From positions 1 through 41,955 of IMG/VR virus record IMGVR_UViG_3300023112_000037: 41,955 bases of DNA. One strand, written 5' to 3'. Numbering within the stretch: position 1 is the stretch's first letter; each line of letters begins with the position of its first letter. The notes beneath the pieces were generated by a model, which was not told where the DNA came from, made no database searches, and worked only from the letters and a program-made list of their open reading frames with translations. This document shows positions 13,803-23,438 of the stretch, piece after piece. The translations under genes were made by a program, and so were the position numbers. The DNA is from a virus.

Positions 13803-16586
13803 ATGCAGATACGAAACGCGATTCAGTTAAAGAACGGTAAAAAGGCTAAAGATGAAGATAGAGGCTTCAATAGCTTTACGCAACCGATTCAGTTTTTAAG
13901 TCGAGATGAGAAAGACATGGATTGGTCTATCCATAATCTTGATTGGTTAGAATGGCAAGGTATAAAGCAGATATCTAACAACGCTAGAAAGCTAATGAAG
14001 AACTACAAGTTAGCTAAAGGTACTATTGACCGTGAGGACTACATTCAAAATGAAGAAGCTCCAACTGATGTATCTGAGCTTGTAGACATACTTTCAAAAG
14101 ATAGCATCCAAGACAATAGTACCGACTCCTCTTTCGATCTTAAGTTCTATCCAATCATCCCAAATATCATTAACGTACTTGTAGCAGAGTTCGCTAAGAG
14201 AAATTCAAAAGTTGACTATCGTGCAATAGATGAGTACTCCATTAATGAAATGCTCGAAGCTAAGATGGCTGACATTGAAGAAGCATTACTTGAAGATGCT
14301 ATGGGTAAACTACAGGCTAAGATGGTTGATATGGGGCTAGACCCTAACTCTCCCGAAGCTCAAGAGCAATACGACCCAGAAGCATTAAAGAAACTACCTG
14401 AGATTGAAGAGTTCTACTCTAAGACATATCAAACGTTGGGTGAGCAATGGGCGGCTAAACAACATGAGATTGATACTCATCGTTTTAGAATGGATGAGCT
14501 AGAGGAAATCGCCTTTAGGGATATGCTTATCACTGACCGTGAGTTCTGGCACTTCCGTATGATGGAAGATGATTATGACGTTGAGTTATGGAATCCTGTA
14601 CTTACGTTCTACCATAAATCTCCTGAAGCAAGATATATCTCAGAAGGAAGTTGGGTTGGTAAAATCGACATGCTTACAGTTTCAGATGTTATTGATAAGT
14701 ATGGACCGATACTTAACCAGGAACAACAAGAGATGATTGAAGGTCTTCATCCTGTTAGATCGGGTAGATACTTAGATAGCAATCTTCCAAATGATGGTTC
14801 TTACTATAACCCAAATATATCTCACGAGAAAAATTTAGACCCTTCTCTTCAGATGAAGAAATGGTTAAGCCATACAGAGAACCAGTACAATCCAGACGAT
14901 ATTGTATCATGGATAGTTGGACAGAGCGAGCATACAGGAATCCTTCAAGATGACCAAATGTTACGTGTTACTACTGCGTATTGGAAGACACAACGTAAGG
15001 TAGGTTACCTTACAAGTGTTGATGAAGGTGGTGAAGTTGCAGTTGAGATTGTAGATGAGTCATACAGAATAGCAAATAACCCAATATACCACACGATTAC
15101 ATCTGACCAACGTACAGCTGAGAACTTAGTTTTCGGTGACCACATTGATTGGGTTTGGGTAAACCAAGTTTACGGTGGTGTAAAGATTGGCCCAAACAGA
15201 ATGATGTTCAGGGACTTTGGGGATATGGATGAGTTCTCTCCAATATACATTGGAATCGAAGGGAACAAGATTGGGCCTATGCGCTACCAATTTAAAGGAG
15301 AAAGTTCTATCTACGGATGCAAGTTGCCGGTTGAAGGTAAAGTGTTCACGGAAAGAAACAGTAAGTCTACTGCAATGGTGGATCTACTTAAGCCTTCTCA
15401 GGTTGGATTCAACATGGCGAACAATCAGATAGCTGATATCATGATTGATGAGATAGGCACAGTTGTAGCTATTGACCAAAACGCACTTCCAAAACACTCT
15501 ATGGGTGAAACTTGGGGTAAAGGAAATATCGCAAAGGCATATGTAGCTATGAAGGATTTTAGTATTCTTCCATTAGATACGTCAATGACCAATACGGAGA
15601 ACGCATTAAACTTCTCCCATTACCAAACACTTAACCTAGAACAGTCTAATAGATTACGATCTCGAGTTGATTTAGCAAACTTCTTTAAGCAACAAGCTCT
15701 TGAAGTTATTGGAATCACACCTCAGCGTCTAGGTCAACAAATTGGACAGACAGATACGGCTACAGGTATAGAACAAGCAGTCGCTGGTTCGTATGCTCAA
15801 ACAGAAATGTATTTCATACAGCATAGTGATTACCTTATGCCTAGAGTCCACGAAATGAGAACTGACCTTGCTCAGTACTACCATTCAAAAAGAGATAGCG
15901 TGAAGATGCATAGTATGATATCCCCAGACGAGCGTAAGTTCTTCGAGATAAACGGGACTGATCTACTTATGATTGACATCAATGTATTCTGTACAACTAA
16001 CGCGAATACTCGTGATGTGATGCAGAAGATTCAGCAGATGGCTATTCAGAACAATACTTCGGGAGCATCTATCTATGAGCTTGGAGGTGTCATGGAGGCA
16101 GACTCTATGGGTAGCTTGAATAATATTCTTAAGAAGATGGACACGGATGCTCAAGAAAGAGCAGAGCTTGAACACAACAGAGCGAAGGAATTACAACAGC
16201 AAGAAGCTGAGGCTCGTCAGAAAGAGAAGCAAATGGAGAACGACCATGACTTCAAGATGCTTGAAAGCAAGAACCGTAACAACTTGATGACGGCTGAAAT
16301 CAAAGCAGCTGGTTATGGAGCACAACAGGATATCGATCAAAACATGCAGTCTGACTTTAAAGATGTCCTTGACAACTTAAAGCAAACAGAACAATATCAA
16401 GCATCGTTAAGTTTCGATAAGACTAAGGAGGATAATAAGAATGGCATAGCTAACCGTAAGCTTGATATAGAGGATAGAAGACTTGACATACAGAAAGAAG
16501 TGTCTGATAATCAGTTGCGTATAGCTAAAGAGAACCAAACTAAGTCTGAACTGAAAGCTAAGAACAAGGATTCTGGTAAGAAATAG
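13803..16586 (+). CDS. Portal protein
   Basis: The 927-residue protein sits directly after TerL, as portals usually do, and is large, as in crAss-like phages. The N-terminal part (QPIQFLSRDEKDMDWSIHNL, DLKFYPIIPNIINVLVAEF) is followed by a large central body and a stem-like region (NFKQQALEVIGITPQRLG can be read within residues 600-650). From about 790 to the end it is a long charged coiled coil rich in Gln, Lys and Glu, which fits the portal barrel. It would form the ring at one vertex through which DNA passes. Confidence 0.75.
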   Translation: MQIRNAIQLKNGKKAKDEDRGFNSFTQPIQFLSRDEKDMDWSIHNLDWLEWQGIKQISNNARKLMKNYKLAKGTIDREDYIQNEEAPTDVSELVDILSKDSIQDNSTDSSFDLKFYPIIPNIINVLVAEFAKRNSKVDYRAIDEYSINEMLEAKMADIEEALLEDAMGKLQAKMVDMGLDPNSPEAQEQYDPEALKKLPEIEEFYSKTYQTLGEQWAAKQHEIDTHRFRMDELEEIAFRDMLITDREFWHFRMMEDDYDVELWNPVLTFYHKSPEARYISEGSWVGKIDMLTVSDVIDKYGPILNQEQQEMIEGLHPVRSGRYLDSNLPNDGSYYNPNISHEKNLDPSLQMKKWLSHTENQYNPDDIVSWIVGQSEHTGILQDDQMLRVTTAYWKTQRKVGYLTSVDEGGEVAVEIVDESYRIANNPIYHTITSDQRTAENLVFGDHIDWVWVNQVYGGVKIGPNRMMFRDFGDMDEFSPIYIGIEGNKIGPMRYQFKGESSIYGCKLPVEGKVFTERNSKSTAMVDLLKPSQVGFNMANNQIADIMIDEIGTVVAIDQNALPKHSMGETWGKGNIAKAYVAMKDFSILPLDTSMTNTENALNFSHYQTLNLEQSNRLRSRVDLANFFKQQALEVIGITPQRLGQQIGQTDTATGIEQAVAGSYAQTEMYFIQHSDYLMPRVHEMRTDLAQYYHSKRDSVKMHSMISPDERKFFEINGTDLLMIDINVFCTTNANTRDVMQKIQQMAIQNNTSGASIYELGGVMEADSMGSLNNILKKMDTDAQERAELEHNRAKELQQQEAEARQKEKQMENDHDFKMLESKNRNNLMTAEIKAAGYGAQQDIDQNMQSDFKDVLDNLKQTEQYQASLSFDKTKEDNKNGIANRKLDIEDRRLDIQKEVSDNQLRIAKENQTKSELKAKNKDSGKK

Positions 16587-16688
16587 TATGCTAAAAAAAT
16601 CAAACCTTTTAACGGCAAACATACTTATAGCTATATCATGTACAAAAAGTGCATGGCTGAACTGTGTATTTTAAACATTTATTATTTA

Positions 16689-16719
16689 GTGCGAGATATT
16701 TTCCTTAAATTATAGTAAG
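16689..16719 (+). promoter_or_regulatory. Candidate phage late promoter, copy 1
   Basis: The 31 bases from GTGCGAGATAT to CTTAAATTATAGTAAG match 26 of 31 positions of the element at 21679-21709, with no gaps. The core of 16 bases is identical. It lies in the 157-base gap between portal and scaffold, 24 bases before the next ATG. It does not match the TTTG/TAnnTTTG host pattern. The rest of the gap shows no gene. Confidence 0.5.
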
Positions 16720-16725
16720 TCACAT

Positions 16726-16740
16726 ACATAAAAACCAACA
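16726..16740 (+). repeat. Shared translation leader ACATAAAAACCAACA
   Basis: This 15-base word is identical at 19794-19808. In both cases it lies 2-3 bases before an ATG, of the scaffold-like gene here and of the gene after the capsid there. It may act as a ribosome-binding or mRNA leader element in place of a Shine-Dalgarno sequence. Confidence 0.7.
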
Positions 16741-16743
16741 TAT

Positions 16744-18078
16744 ATGACAACGCAAAACAATGGCTCAGCGAAACCGAAAGTGGTTGAAGTGGAGAACATG
16801 GACGAGATACTAGGGACGGCAGCGTCTGTAACAATCTCGGGAGATGGTTCGAAGCCTAACTTCTTTGATAAAGGTGACACTGACATGTCGTTCCTTGAAA
16901 AGCCCGGAGAAGCGGAAAGTAACTCTGGCACCGATGATGATAACGATCCTGATAACAAAGGTGGAGAAGGTGAAGGTAAACCTGCAGGGGAATCTCCAGA
17001 AGGAGATGGTAAGCCACCTGTAGATGAGCCACCTGCTAAACCTGTTGTAGACGAGGATGAACTTGAAACAATTCTTCAGGCTCCTGGCGCAGAAACCGAG
17101 GGTGACAATGAAGGAGAGTCTGAAAAGAACAAAGGTGGACGTAAGCCTGCTCTGATTGAAACAATGAACAAGCTGATAGACAATAAGACTATTGAGCTAT
17201 TCGAAGACGAGCAAGACCTTTCTAAGTATACTAATGATGATATCGTAGAGCTGATTGAGGCTAATATCAAAAAGAAGGTTGCTGAGACTGCTAAAAACGC
17301 ACCGCTAGATGTGTTCAAAAGACTTGACCCTAAAGTGCAAGACCTTATCGCTTTCCAATTGAATGGAGGGCAAGACGTAACGAGCGTCTTAAAGGTGGTA
17401 GCACAGTCACAAGAAATCACAGAGCTTTCTCTTGAGAATGAAGACCACCAAGAACGAATAGTTCGAGAATGGTTGAGAGCTTCTAACGTGATGAACGAAG
17501 AAGAGATTGAAGACGAGATAAGTTCTATTATTGACCGAGGAGACTTGGAAAAGAAGGCAGTAATCTTTAAGCCGAAGCTTGATGACAAGCAATCAGCTAT
17601 TATGAAGAAGAAGCTTGACGACCAAGAGAAAGCTAAAGAGCGTGCAGATGCCGCTAAAGAGAAGTGGTCACAAACAATCTTTTCTAGTCTTAACAAGCCT
17701 GACTTGAATGGTATTCCATTAAGCAACAAGATTCAAACAATGTTGTTCCATGGTTTAACTGACAATACTCAATATCAAGATCGTAACGGTAATCCTACAA
17801 ATGCTTTAGGGCATTTCATTGAGGAGTACCAACATGGTGAGAATGCGAACCCATCTATTTTGCTTGAAGCATTATGGATGATGTCTAATCCTACTGAATA
17901 CAGACAACACGTTTTGTCTTTAGGACAGAAGGAAACTACCAGTGACACTTTCAGAAAGCTTAAGACTGCAGAAGGAGAAAGAAAAACATCATCACAAAAA
18001 CAAGGAGAAAGTGGAGCTCCTACTAGACAGCCTGGTATGAAAAGACAAGGCCGAAGACAAATGTTCACTAGAGATTAG
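16744..18078 (+). CDS. Scaffold-like head assembly protein
   Basis: The 444-residue protein stands between portal and major capsid protein. The first 130 residues are acidic, disordered and rich in Gly, Pro, Asp and Glu. The middle is charged and helical, including a coiled coil near 260-310 (KLDDQEKAKERADAAKEK). The C-terminus is basic (MKRQGRRQMFTRD), which resembles the capsid-binding tail of phage scaffolds. Scaffolds guide procapsid assembly and leave or are cleaved. No protease motif is visible. The shared leader element and the late promoter lie just upstream. Confidence 0.6.
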   Translation: MTTQNNGSAKPKVVEVENMDEILGTAASVTISGDGSKPNFFDKGDTDMSFLEKPGEAESNSGTDDDNDPDNKGGEGEGKPAGESPEGDGKPPVDEPPAKPVVDEDELETILQAPGAETEGDNEGESEKNKGGRKPALIETMNKLIDNKTIELFEDEQDLSKYTNDDIVELIEANIKKKVAETAKNAPLDVFKRLDPKVQDLIAFQLNGGQDVTSVLKVVAQSQEITELSLENEDHQERIVREWLRASNVMNEEEIEDEISSIIDRGDLEKKAVIFKPKLDDKQSAIMKKKLDDQEKAKERADAAKEKWSQTIFSSLNKPDLNGIPLSNKIQTMLFHGLTDNTQYQDRNGNPTNALGHFIEEYQHGENANPSILLEALWMMSNPTEYRQHVLSLGQKETTSDTFRKLKTAEGERKTSSQKQGESGAPTRQPGMKRQGRRQMFTRD

Positions 18079-18100
18079 TAAATTTTAATACATATATATC

Positions 18101-19720
18101 ATGACACCAAGTTTAAATAACGGAATGTTCCTAAGAGATAACGTCTATGAAGCGTCATCTCACTTAGATTCTTATCACTTGATGAATTTGATGAAGGACG
18201 CAGCGCCGGATGATATGGGACCAGTTGATATCTGGGCTCAGATGCAGAAAGTTGAGATGCCACTTTACCAAATGTCTTCATTTAACGGTAAGAACGTAAT
18301 CGAAGTAGAAAATCCTAAGGGAGAGTTTACATGGAGAACCCCTGTATCGGATGAACTTCCGTACATTACAGAGGATATCGATGGAACAGGTACCGCAGGT
18401 CAGGATGGTACTACCTTCTTGATTAAGATGAATAAGCGTACTTTCTCTCACGGAGAAATCATTACGTATGACAAGTACAACGGTGTTGAACTTTACATTA
18501 CTGATGATGATATTCTTGACGCAGGAGATGGTTGTGTAATTTACACAGTGCAAATCGTGAATAACGATTCAGATGCATTCATCGATCCAGTATATCTATC
18601 ATGTAATACTGAGTATTTCAGAGTTGCTTCTGCAAGAGGTGAGTATGGTGAGCGTTTCGCTGACATGAACACATCTGCATCTAGCCGTGAGTTCTACAAC
18701 TATGTAGGTAACGCTAATGCACACGTTCATTACTCTGTATCTTCTAGAGCTAAACTTATGGAACTTGGTGGACTTACTGTTGATGGTAAAGTTCCTGTTA
18801 CTGAGCTTTGGCGTTCATTTGACAAGAACATGGATCCTTCAATCAACTCTCTAGAGGGAATGGTTGCAGCGAAAGGTTCTTCTTACGTGAAGAAAGCAGT
18901 TGAGAACGGAGAATTACTTCGTAGCTTCATGACTAAGATGGAGGCAGCTCACTTGTCTAAGATTGCTTATGACATCGAAACTTACTTAATGTGGGGTAAA
19001 GGTGGTCGTATTAAGCAAGATGGGCCAGATGACTTACGTCTTTCTGTCGGTCTTTGGAAACAACTTGATAATGCATTTAAGCATGTTTATAACAAAGTTG
19101 ATTTCCGTTTAGATATGTTCCGTTCTGAGTTACTTAACTTCTTCCGTGGAAAAGTTGAGTTCGAAGGGCCAGATCCAAAACGTGAGCTAGTTGTTCAAAC
19201 AGGTATGGCTGGAATGAAAATGATTAATGACGCTGTCCTTAAAGAAGCTGTTGCTTCAGGATTAGTATTGAATGGAGATCAATCAGGTATGAACGCTATA
19301 AGCGGTACTAGTATGGATTTAGGATTCGGTTTTGCGTTTACTTCTTATATCATTCCTTTCCTTGCAAATGTGAAGTTCGTATTGAACCCTGCGTTTGATA
19401 ACGTTCACCAAAACAAGATTGAGAACCCTCAGATTGATGGTTATCCTTTATCTTCTTACTCATTCATCATCTTTGATGTGACTGATACAGGAAGTGATAA
19501 CATCAAGTTACTTCGTAAGAAGTGGGATTCTGAATTGAGATGGTGGTACAACAACGGTACTATGGATATGATGGGTAGAACTAAAGGTTTCCAGTCTTCT
19601 GGACAACACAATGGTTACCGTGTATTCATGGAGCAAGCGTTCCCTGCTATCTGGGTTGAAGATCCAACAAAGGTTCTGAAAATCGTTATGAGAAACCCTG
19701 AAACAGGATTCTCACTATAG
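18101..19720 (+). CDS. Major capsid protein (HK97-type by context)
   Basis: The 539-residue protein follows the scaffold-like gene after 22 bases. The order is a helical N-arm (about 1-60), a beta block with an E-loop-like segment (WRTPVSDELPYITEDID), a TFLIKMNKRTFSHGEIITYD region typical of large phage capsid relatives, a long spine helix near KAVENGELLRSFMTKMEAA, and an A-domain-like C-terminus ending in MRNPETGFSL. An HK97 fold is likely but not provable by eye. A strong terminator 20 bases downstream suits a protein needed in the highest amounts. Confidence 0.72.
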   Translation: MTPSLNNGMFLRDNVYEASSHLDSYHLMNLMKDAAPDDMGPVDIWAQMQKVEMPLYQMSSFNGKNVIEVENPKGEFTWRTPVSDELPYITEDIDGTGTAGQDGTTFLIKMNKRTFSHGEIITYDKYNGVELYITDDDILDAGDGCVIYTVQIVNNDSDAFIDPVYLSCNTEYFRVASARGEYGERFADMNTSASSREFYNYVGNANAHVHYSVSSRAKLMELGGLTVDGKVPVTELWRSFDKNMDPSINSLEGMVAAKGSSYVKKAVENGELLRSFMTKMEAAHLSKIAYDIETYLMWGKGGRIKQDGPDDLRLSVGLWKQLDNAFKHVYNKVDFRLDMFRSELLNFFRGKVEFEGPDPKRELVVQTGMAGMKMINDAVLKEAVASGLVLNGDQSGMNAISGTSMDLGFGFAFTSYIIPFLANVKFVLNPAFDNVHQNKIENPQIDGYPLSSYSFIIFDVTDTGSDNIKLLRKKWDSELRWWYNNGTMDMMGRTKGFQSSGQHNGYRVFMEQAFPAIWVEDPTKVLKIVMRNPETGFSL

Positions 19721-19741
19721 TAGTGATTTTATAATACTTAG

Positions 19742-19769
19742 CTCCCTCCGTTCATTCGGGGGGAGTTTT
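19742..19769 (+). terminator. Rho-independent terminator after the capsid gene
   Basis: CTCCCTCCG (19742-19750) pairs with CGGGGGGAG (19757-19765) around a 6-base loop, followed by TTTTT. It would cut expression between the capsid gene and the next head gene. Confidence 0.85.
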
Positions 19770-19793
19770 TATTACCTTTACAAATAGTCAAAC

Positions 19794-19808
19794 ACATAAA
19801 AACCAACA
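19794..19808 (+). repeat. Shared translation leader, copy 2
   Basis: This is the same 15 bases as 16726-16740, two bases before the ATG at 19811. A -7-like TACCTTTA (19773-19780) lies just upstream and may restart transcription after the terminator, but no good -33 box is seen. Confidence 0.7.
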
Positions 19809-19810
19809 AT

Positions 19811-20941
19811 ATGTCTGAAGAGATTGAAAACAATGAACCTATTATTGATAATAACCGTTCCGAGAAAGTGGAACAAGAAGTTAAAGCCGAAAGGGAAGTT
19901 GAAGTAGCTATTGAAGAAGCAGAAATTGACTTCATGGATGAGCTAAAGAAACGATATACAGGAGTAGGTAGTATAGCTATTCGTCCTTACGTTAATGCGA
20001 ACAAGGAGAATATGGGTCTTGAGAAATACGGTTACGTAGTTTTTCCTGGTACTCACCAAATGGAAGACATGGCATGTGTCGTATTCCGTGGTAAGCTTCG
20101 CTACTTAAATGGCTTGGATGAATATGCAGCATCCGTACAGGCTATTCAGGACAAAGAAAGAAAAGCCGCAAAAGTTAAGGAGATCAGAACCATCGTCGCT
20201 AGGCTTGAAGCTGAAAAGACATTCAACCATATCGACATTGATGATAAAGACTTCTGGAATAAGGTAGAAACTTTCCGTCCAGATAACGGAGAGGTTTGGG
20301 GAAGTATGGCACAGAAATGTAACAACGACCCAATATTCCTTGACCCTATAAATAACACCGAGCATTTACTTGCAGTACTTGCAATTGAGAACGGTGGATA
20401 TCCGGGCATTGCTAAGAGCTTCGAAGATGCTAAAGCAGGACCTCGTGATAAGAAGTGGTACTTAGATAAGCAATCTGATACTGTTGGTAACAGAGCGACA
20501 TCTAGTAAGCTTAAGAATAAGGCTCTTGGAATGATGAACAACTTGTCTGAGGAGAACCCTCGTAAGTTGTTGTTCGTTGCCAAGCTTGTTGACGAGAACA
20601 GTATGCAATATCACTACGGAACATTAGACTCTGTAGTATATGACGAGATGGATGATTACATCACAGGAGAAGGTGTTGAGTCGAACATTAAGAATGCAGC
20701 AAACTTGTTCATGTCATACGCATCAATGAGTCAAAAAGAATTGAAGATCAGAGCAGCTATTAAAGATGCTTCGTTCTACAAGTATATCATCACTAAGGGT
20801 GATGGTATGATTTACACTAAGAGTAATAACACAATGCTTGGAAGAAACACTTCCGAAGTATACGAGTACTTAAACAACCCTCTTAACGAGCGTACATTGG
20901 ACGAATTGTTACTAAAGGTTGAGAAGACTTGGACAAAATAA
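19811..20941 (+). CDS. Head-associated protein, unknown
   Basis: The 376-residue protein has an acidic helical N-terminus (residues 1-45) and a mixed body: a beta-rich RPYVNANKENMGLEKYGYVVF, then ACVVFRGKLRYLNGLDEYAASV, and a helical C-terminus. I do not recognise the family. Position between the capsid gene and a connector-like gene, and its own leader element, suggest a head or head-tail structural role. The acidic tail could fit a decoration or packaged protein. A short 8-base gap separates it from the next gene. Confidence 0.5.
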   Translation: MSEEIENNEPIIDNNRSEKVEQEVKAEREVEVAIEEAEIDFMDELKKRYTGVGSIAIRPYVNANKENMGLEKYGYVVFPGTHQMEDMACVVFRGKLRYLNGLDEYAASVQAIQDKERKAAKVKEIRTIVARLEAEKTFNHIDIDDKDFWNKVETFRPDNGEVWGSMAQKCNNDPIFLDPINNTEHLLAVLAIENGGYPGIAKSFEDAKAGPRDKKWYLDKQSDTVGNRATSSKLKNKALGMMNNLSEENPRKLLFVAKLVDENSMQYHYGTLDSVVYDEMDDYITGEGVESNIKNAANLFMSYASMSQKELKIRAAIKDASFYKYIITKGDGMIYTKSNNTMLGRNTSEVYEYLNNPLNERTLDELLLKVEKTWTK

Positions 20942-20949
20942 TATGACGT

Positions 20950-21654
20950 ATGGACAATCTTACAATAGAGCTAAAGCTTAATGAACGGTTAAATAAGTTG
21001 GATAGCAATGACTATGACAACATACACCGATGGAAGATTGTTGAAGCGTTTAATAAGGGGACTGTAGATTGGTGCCGTAGACAACTTCACGGCACCAATA
21101 CTCATAAAACGGGTGATGAGCAGTCTAAGCGTAGAATAGATGACTTACAAGTCCTTCTGCGCCCTCACAATCTTGACCTTAAGAATGAGGAGTGCCATTT
21201 CGCATCTCAGAATTGGCCAGAAGATTACTTCGAATACAAGAGAGTTAACTTCAAAGGGAGTACTGAATGTTGTGAAGCAAAGAAAGGTTGGGTTATCTAC
21301 CTTGTTGAGGAGGAGAACATTGACATCTTACTTAGAGATGTAAACAAGAAGCCTAACTTTGATTGGAGAACAACTCTAGTTACATTAATGAATAACACTG
21401 TAAAGATATGGACAAACGATGAGTTCGAAGTATCTGAGGCTGTATTGACATATTACAAGCAACCTCGTAGAATTCAAATGCTAGGGGTTTCAGATCCCTA
21501 CACAGGGAATCAGTCTACAGTAGAAGTTATCTCCGAGTTCAAGGACGACATCGTTGAGGTTCTTATCGATGAAGCAGTTAAAATTATATCGGGAGACATT
21601 GAATACTTAGCTTCAATACAGATTGCTGATAAGTCTGTAGAGTCTAACAACTAA
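20950..21654 (+). CDS. Candidate neck/ring protein
   Basis: The 234 residues contain WRTTLVTLMNNTVKIWTNDE, then SEAVLTYYKQPRRIQMLG and DPYTGNQSTVEVISEFKDD, ending in a helix IVEVLIDEAVKIISGD. This word order resembles a ring or connector family of crAss-like phages as I recall it. It would sit below the portal. Confidence is limited because the call is from memory of related sequences and from position. Confidence 0.45.
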   Translation: MDNLTIELKLNERLNKLDSNDYDNIHRWKIVEAFNKGTVDWCRRQLHGTNTHKTGDEQSKRRIDDLQVLLRPHNLDLKNEECHFASQNWPEDYFEYKRVNFKGSTECCEAKKGWVIYLVEEENIDILLRDVNKKPNFDWRTTLVTLMNNTVKIWTNDEFEVSEAVLTYYKQPRRIQMLGVSDPYTGNQSTVEVISEFKDDIVEVLIDEAVKIISGDIEYLASIQIADKSVESNN

Positions 21655-21678
21655 TAAAAAGTTTAGCATGTCTTGGTA

Positions 21679-21709
21679 GTTCGGGATATAATGCTTAAAT
21701 TATAGTAAG
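21679..21709 (+). promoter_or_regulatory. Candidate phage late promoter, copy 2
   Basis: GTTCGGGATAT followed by CTTAAATTATAGTAAG aligns without gaps to 16689-16719 (26 of 31 identical). It lies between the ring-like gene and the major virion protein gene at 21757, leaving a 47-base A-rich leader. Confidence 0.5.
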
Positions 21710-21756
21710 CGCACTATGTAGTGTGTTTTGTTTGTAAACTAAAAATAAAAATAAAG

Positions 21757-23337
21757 ATGAGTTATTTCGCACACGGCTTTGCTAAGCCGTTTATTGGGAC
21801 TAAACGAACTATTGCTGGTTCCCCTACACAAACCGCCATTGATAATGGTATGGTTAATGAGGCAGGTATAAAGACTGTAGCCTTAAAGAATTTGTTAGCT
21901 CCGAATACATTAGGTCTAGGAAGTTACGGATTTTTCACTAAAGACTCTTACGACTCAGTTATCGCTACTTCTCCAGAAGTAACTTCTGGAGAACCGTTGA
22001 TTTTTGCATCTGCGGCTATTCCGTTGAATGACAAGATTGGTAAATTCCATGGTGGATACGCTGAATCAAATAAGTCAAAGTATATCAATCCAAAGTTGAT
22101 ATCTAACTTCTACAAAATAGAATCTGCTGTTCCTGAGCAATCAATCGTGCATATTGGTGTTACTAATTTCCAACTTGGAACAACGTTAAATAATGGTACT
22201 TTAACTGCAGGCGCTGGTTACCCAACAGACGGTACATTCACTAACCTTGCTACTACAGCTTCTGCTGCAGGTACAGGAATGACAGTTGATATTGTTGTTA
22301 TCGGTGGTGTTGTAACATCTATTGTTGAGAATCAAGTTGGAACTGGTTATGTAGTTGCTGAAGTTATCACTGTTGCTGATGATGCTGTTACAGGTGTACC
22401 AACAACTGCTGCAACAATTGCTGTATTAACAGTAGGTAATCAAGATTGTGAGTTTGAATTCCTTTGTGGAGAAACTTACAACTTGCAAGTTAGCTTATAT
22501 GGTTCGCCAATATTACGTTTCTTAAACCGTGATTCATACAGAAACTTAGCTGCATATACTGGATGTTGTCCAGAAGGAACAATTACTCCTACTGCTGTAG
22601 ATTCTACATTAGTAATGATTGATTGGGCTTCTCAAATTGTTGAGTCTCCATACCTTCAGTCATTTGTTATGCCTATCGTATTTGATGAAGGAGGTACACC
22701 TTGGTTCTCTACTGCTGAAGAAGCTGTATTGGGTGGTTGGCCTGGTACTCAAATCTGGTCCAACTATGTATCTACGGGACACATTGCTGGTGCTTTGGCT
22801 GGTATTCGTTTAATTGGAGCTTATGTTGATACTGAATTTGATACTTGTTCATATCAAGTTTCTGATTACAGCAATAAGGAGATTGTTCAAATGGAACTTT
22901 CATTGGTTGATGAATCTGGTGATCCATGTACATTCGATGGTATCTGTATCACAACTGAGTGTTGTGGTTTTGGTGGCCAAGGATTTGGGCATGTATACTT
23001 AAAAGAAGTATTGATGGGTGAGTCTTACTTGCAAAACTTCTTATCAGTTGATCCACGTATTCGTGAGATTACTGAAGGTAATGCATTGAGAGATTCGTTA
23101 GATCGTAGTCTTTTTTACACAAAATATGTTATTCAACATACTGTACCTCGTCCTTACAATCCTTCAGGGATTTATGATGCTGACCAATACAACTTATGTG
23201 TTTACCTTCCCGCAGGAGCTACAGCAACTGCATTGGAGGCATTAATGACCGCTTGGTTACGTGCAGCTAACAACCCTGTTAAACTTGAGACATACGGACA
23301 CGTAGTTTGTGAGGCCCGTCCGGTTCCTACACCATAA
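21757..23337 (+). CDS. Major conserved virion protein with inserted GxGY module
   Basis: The start is the ATG at 21757 (MSYFAHGF) after an A-rich leader; a GTG at 21721 is less likely. The 526-residue protein has family words I associate with a conserved crAss-like virion protein: ECEFLC-like CEFEFLCGETYNLQV, GSPILRFLNRDSYR, AYTGCC, and DPRIREI near the end with VIQHTVPRPYNP. It may be a tube, sheath-like or cargo component; the exact place is unknown. Residues about 145-226 form a Gly/Thr-rich module shared with the protein at 24134. Its own promoter and terminator suggest high output. Confidence 0.6.
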   Translation: MSYFAHGFAKPFIGTKRTIAGSPTQTAIDNGMVNEAGIKTVALKNLLAPNTLGLGSYGFFTKDSYDSVIATSPEVTSGEPLIFASAAIPLNDKIGKFHGGYAESNKSKYINPKLISNFYKIESAVPEQSIVHIGVTNFQLGTTLNNGTLTAGAGYPTDGTFTNLATTASAAGTGMTVDIVVIGGVVTSIVENQVGTGYVVAEVITVADDAVTGVPTTAATIAVLTVGNQDCEFEFLCGETYNLQVSLYGSPILRFLNRDSYRNLAAYTGCCPEGTITPTAVDSTLVMIDWASQIVESPYLQSFVMPIVFDEGGTPWFSTAEEAVLGGWPGTQIWSNYVSTGHIAGALAGIRLIGAYVDTEFDTCSYQVSDYSNKEIVQMELSLVDESGDPCTFDGICITTECCGFGGQGFGHVYLKEVLMGESYLQNFLSVDPRIREITEGNALRDSLDRSLFYTKYVIQHTVPRPYNPSGIYDADQYNLCVYLPAGATATALEALMTAWLRAANNPVKLETYGHVVCEARPVPTP

Positions 23338-23382
23338 TTGTCCACCACGGTTTGCTAAATAAGGCTTAAACTAAATATTCTT

Positions 23383-23420
23383 AAAAAGGGGGATGGAGAT
23401 TACTCTATTCCCCCTTTTTT
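23383..23420 (+). terminator. Strong terminator after the major virion gene
   Basis: GGGGGATGGAG pairs with CTCTAT-T-CCCCC around an ATTA loop (one bulged T), and AAAAA before it pairs with TTTTTT after it. The symmetry means it could end transcription from either side. Confidence 0.85.
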
Positions 23421-23438
23421 ATATAAAATTTTTACACT

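Noticed and set aside
17076-17729. 217-codon minus-strand frame, Ser-rich
   Set aside because: It is opposite the scaffold-like gene; Ser runs mirror Glu/Asp/Lys codons. No start signal or recognisable family.
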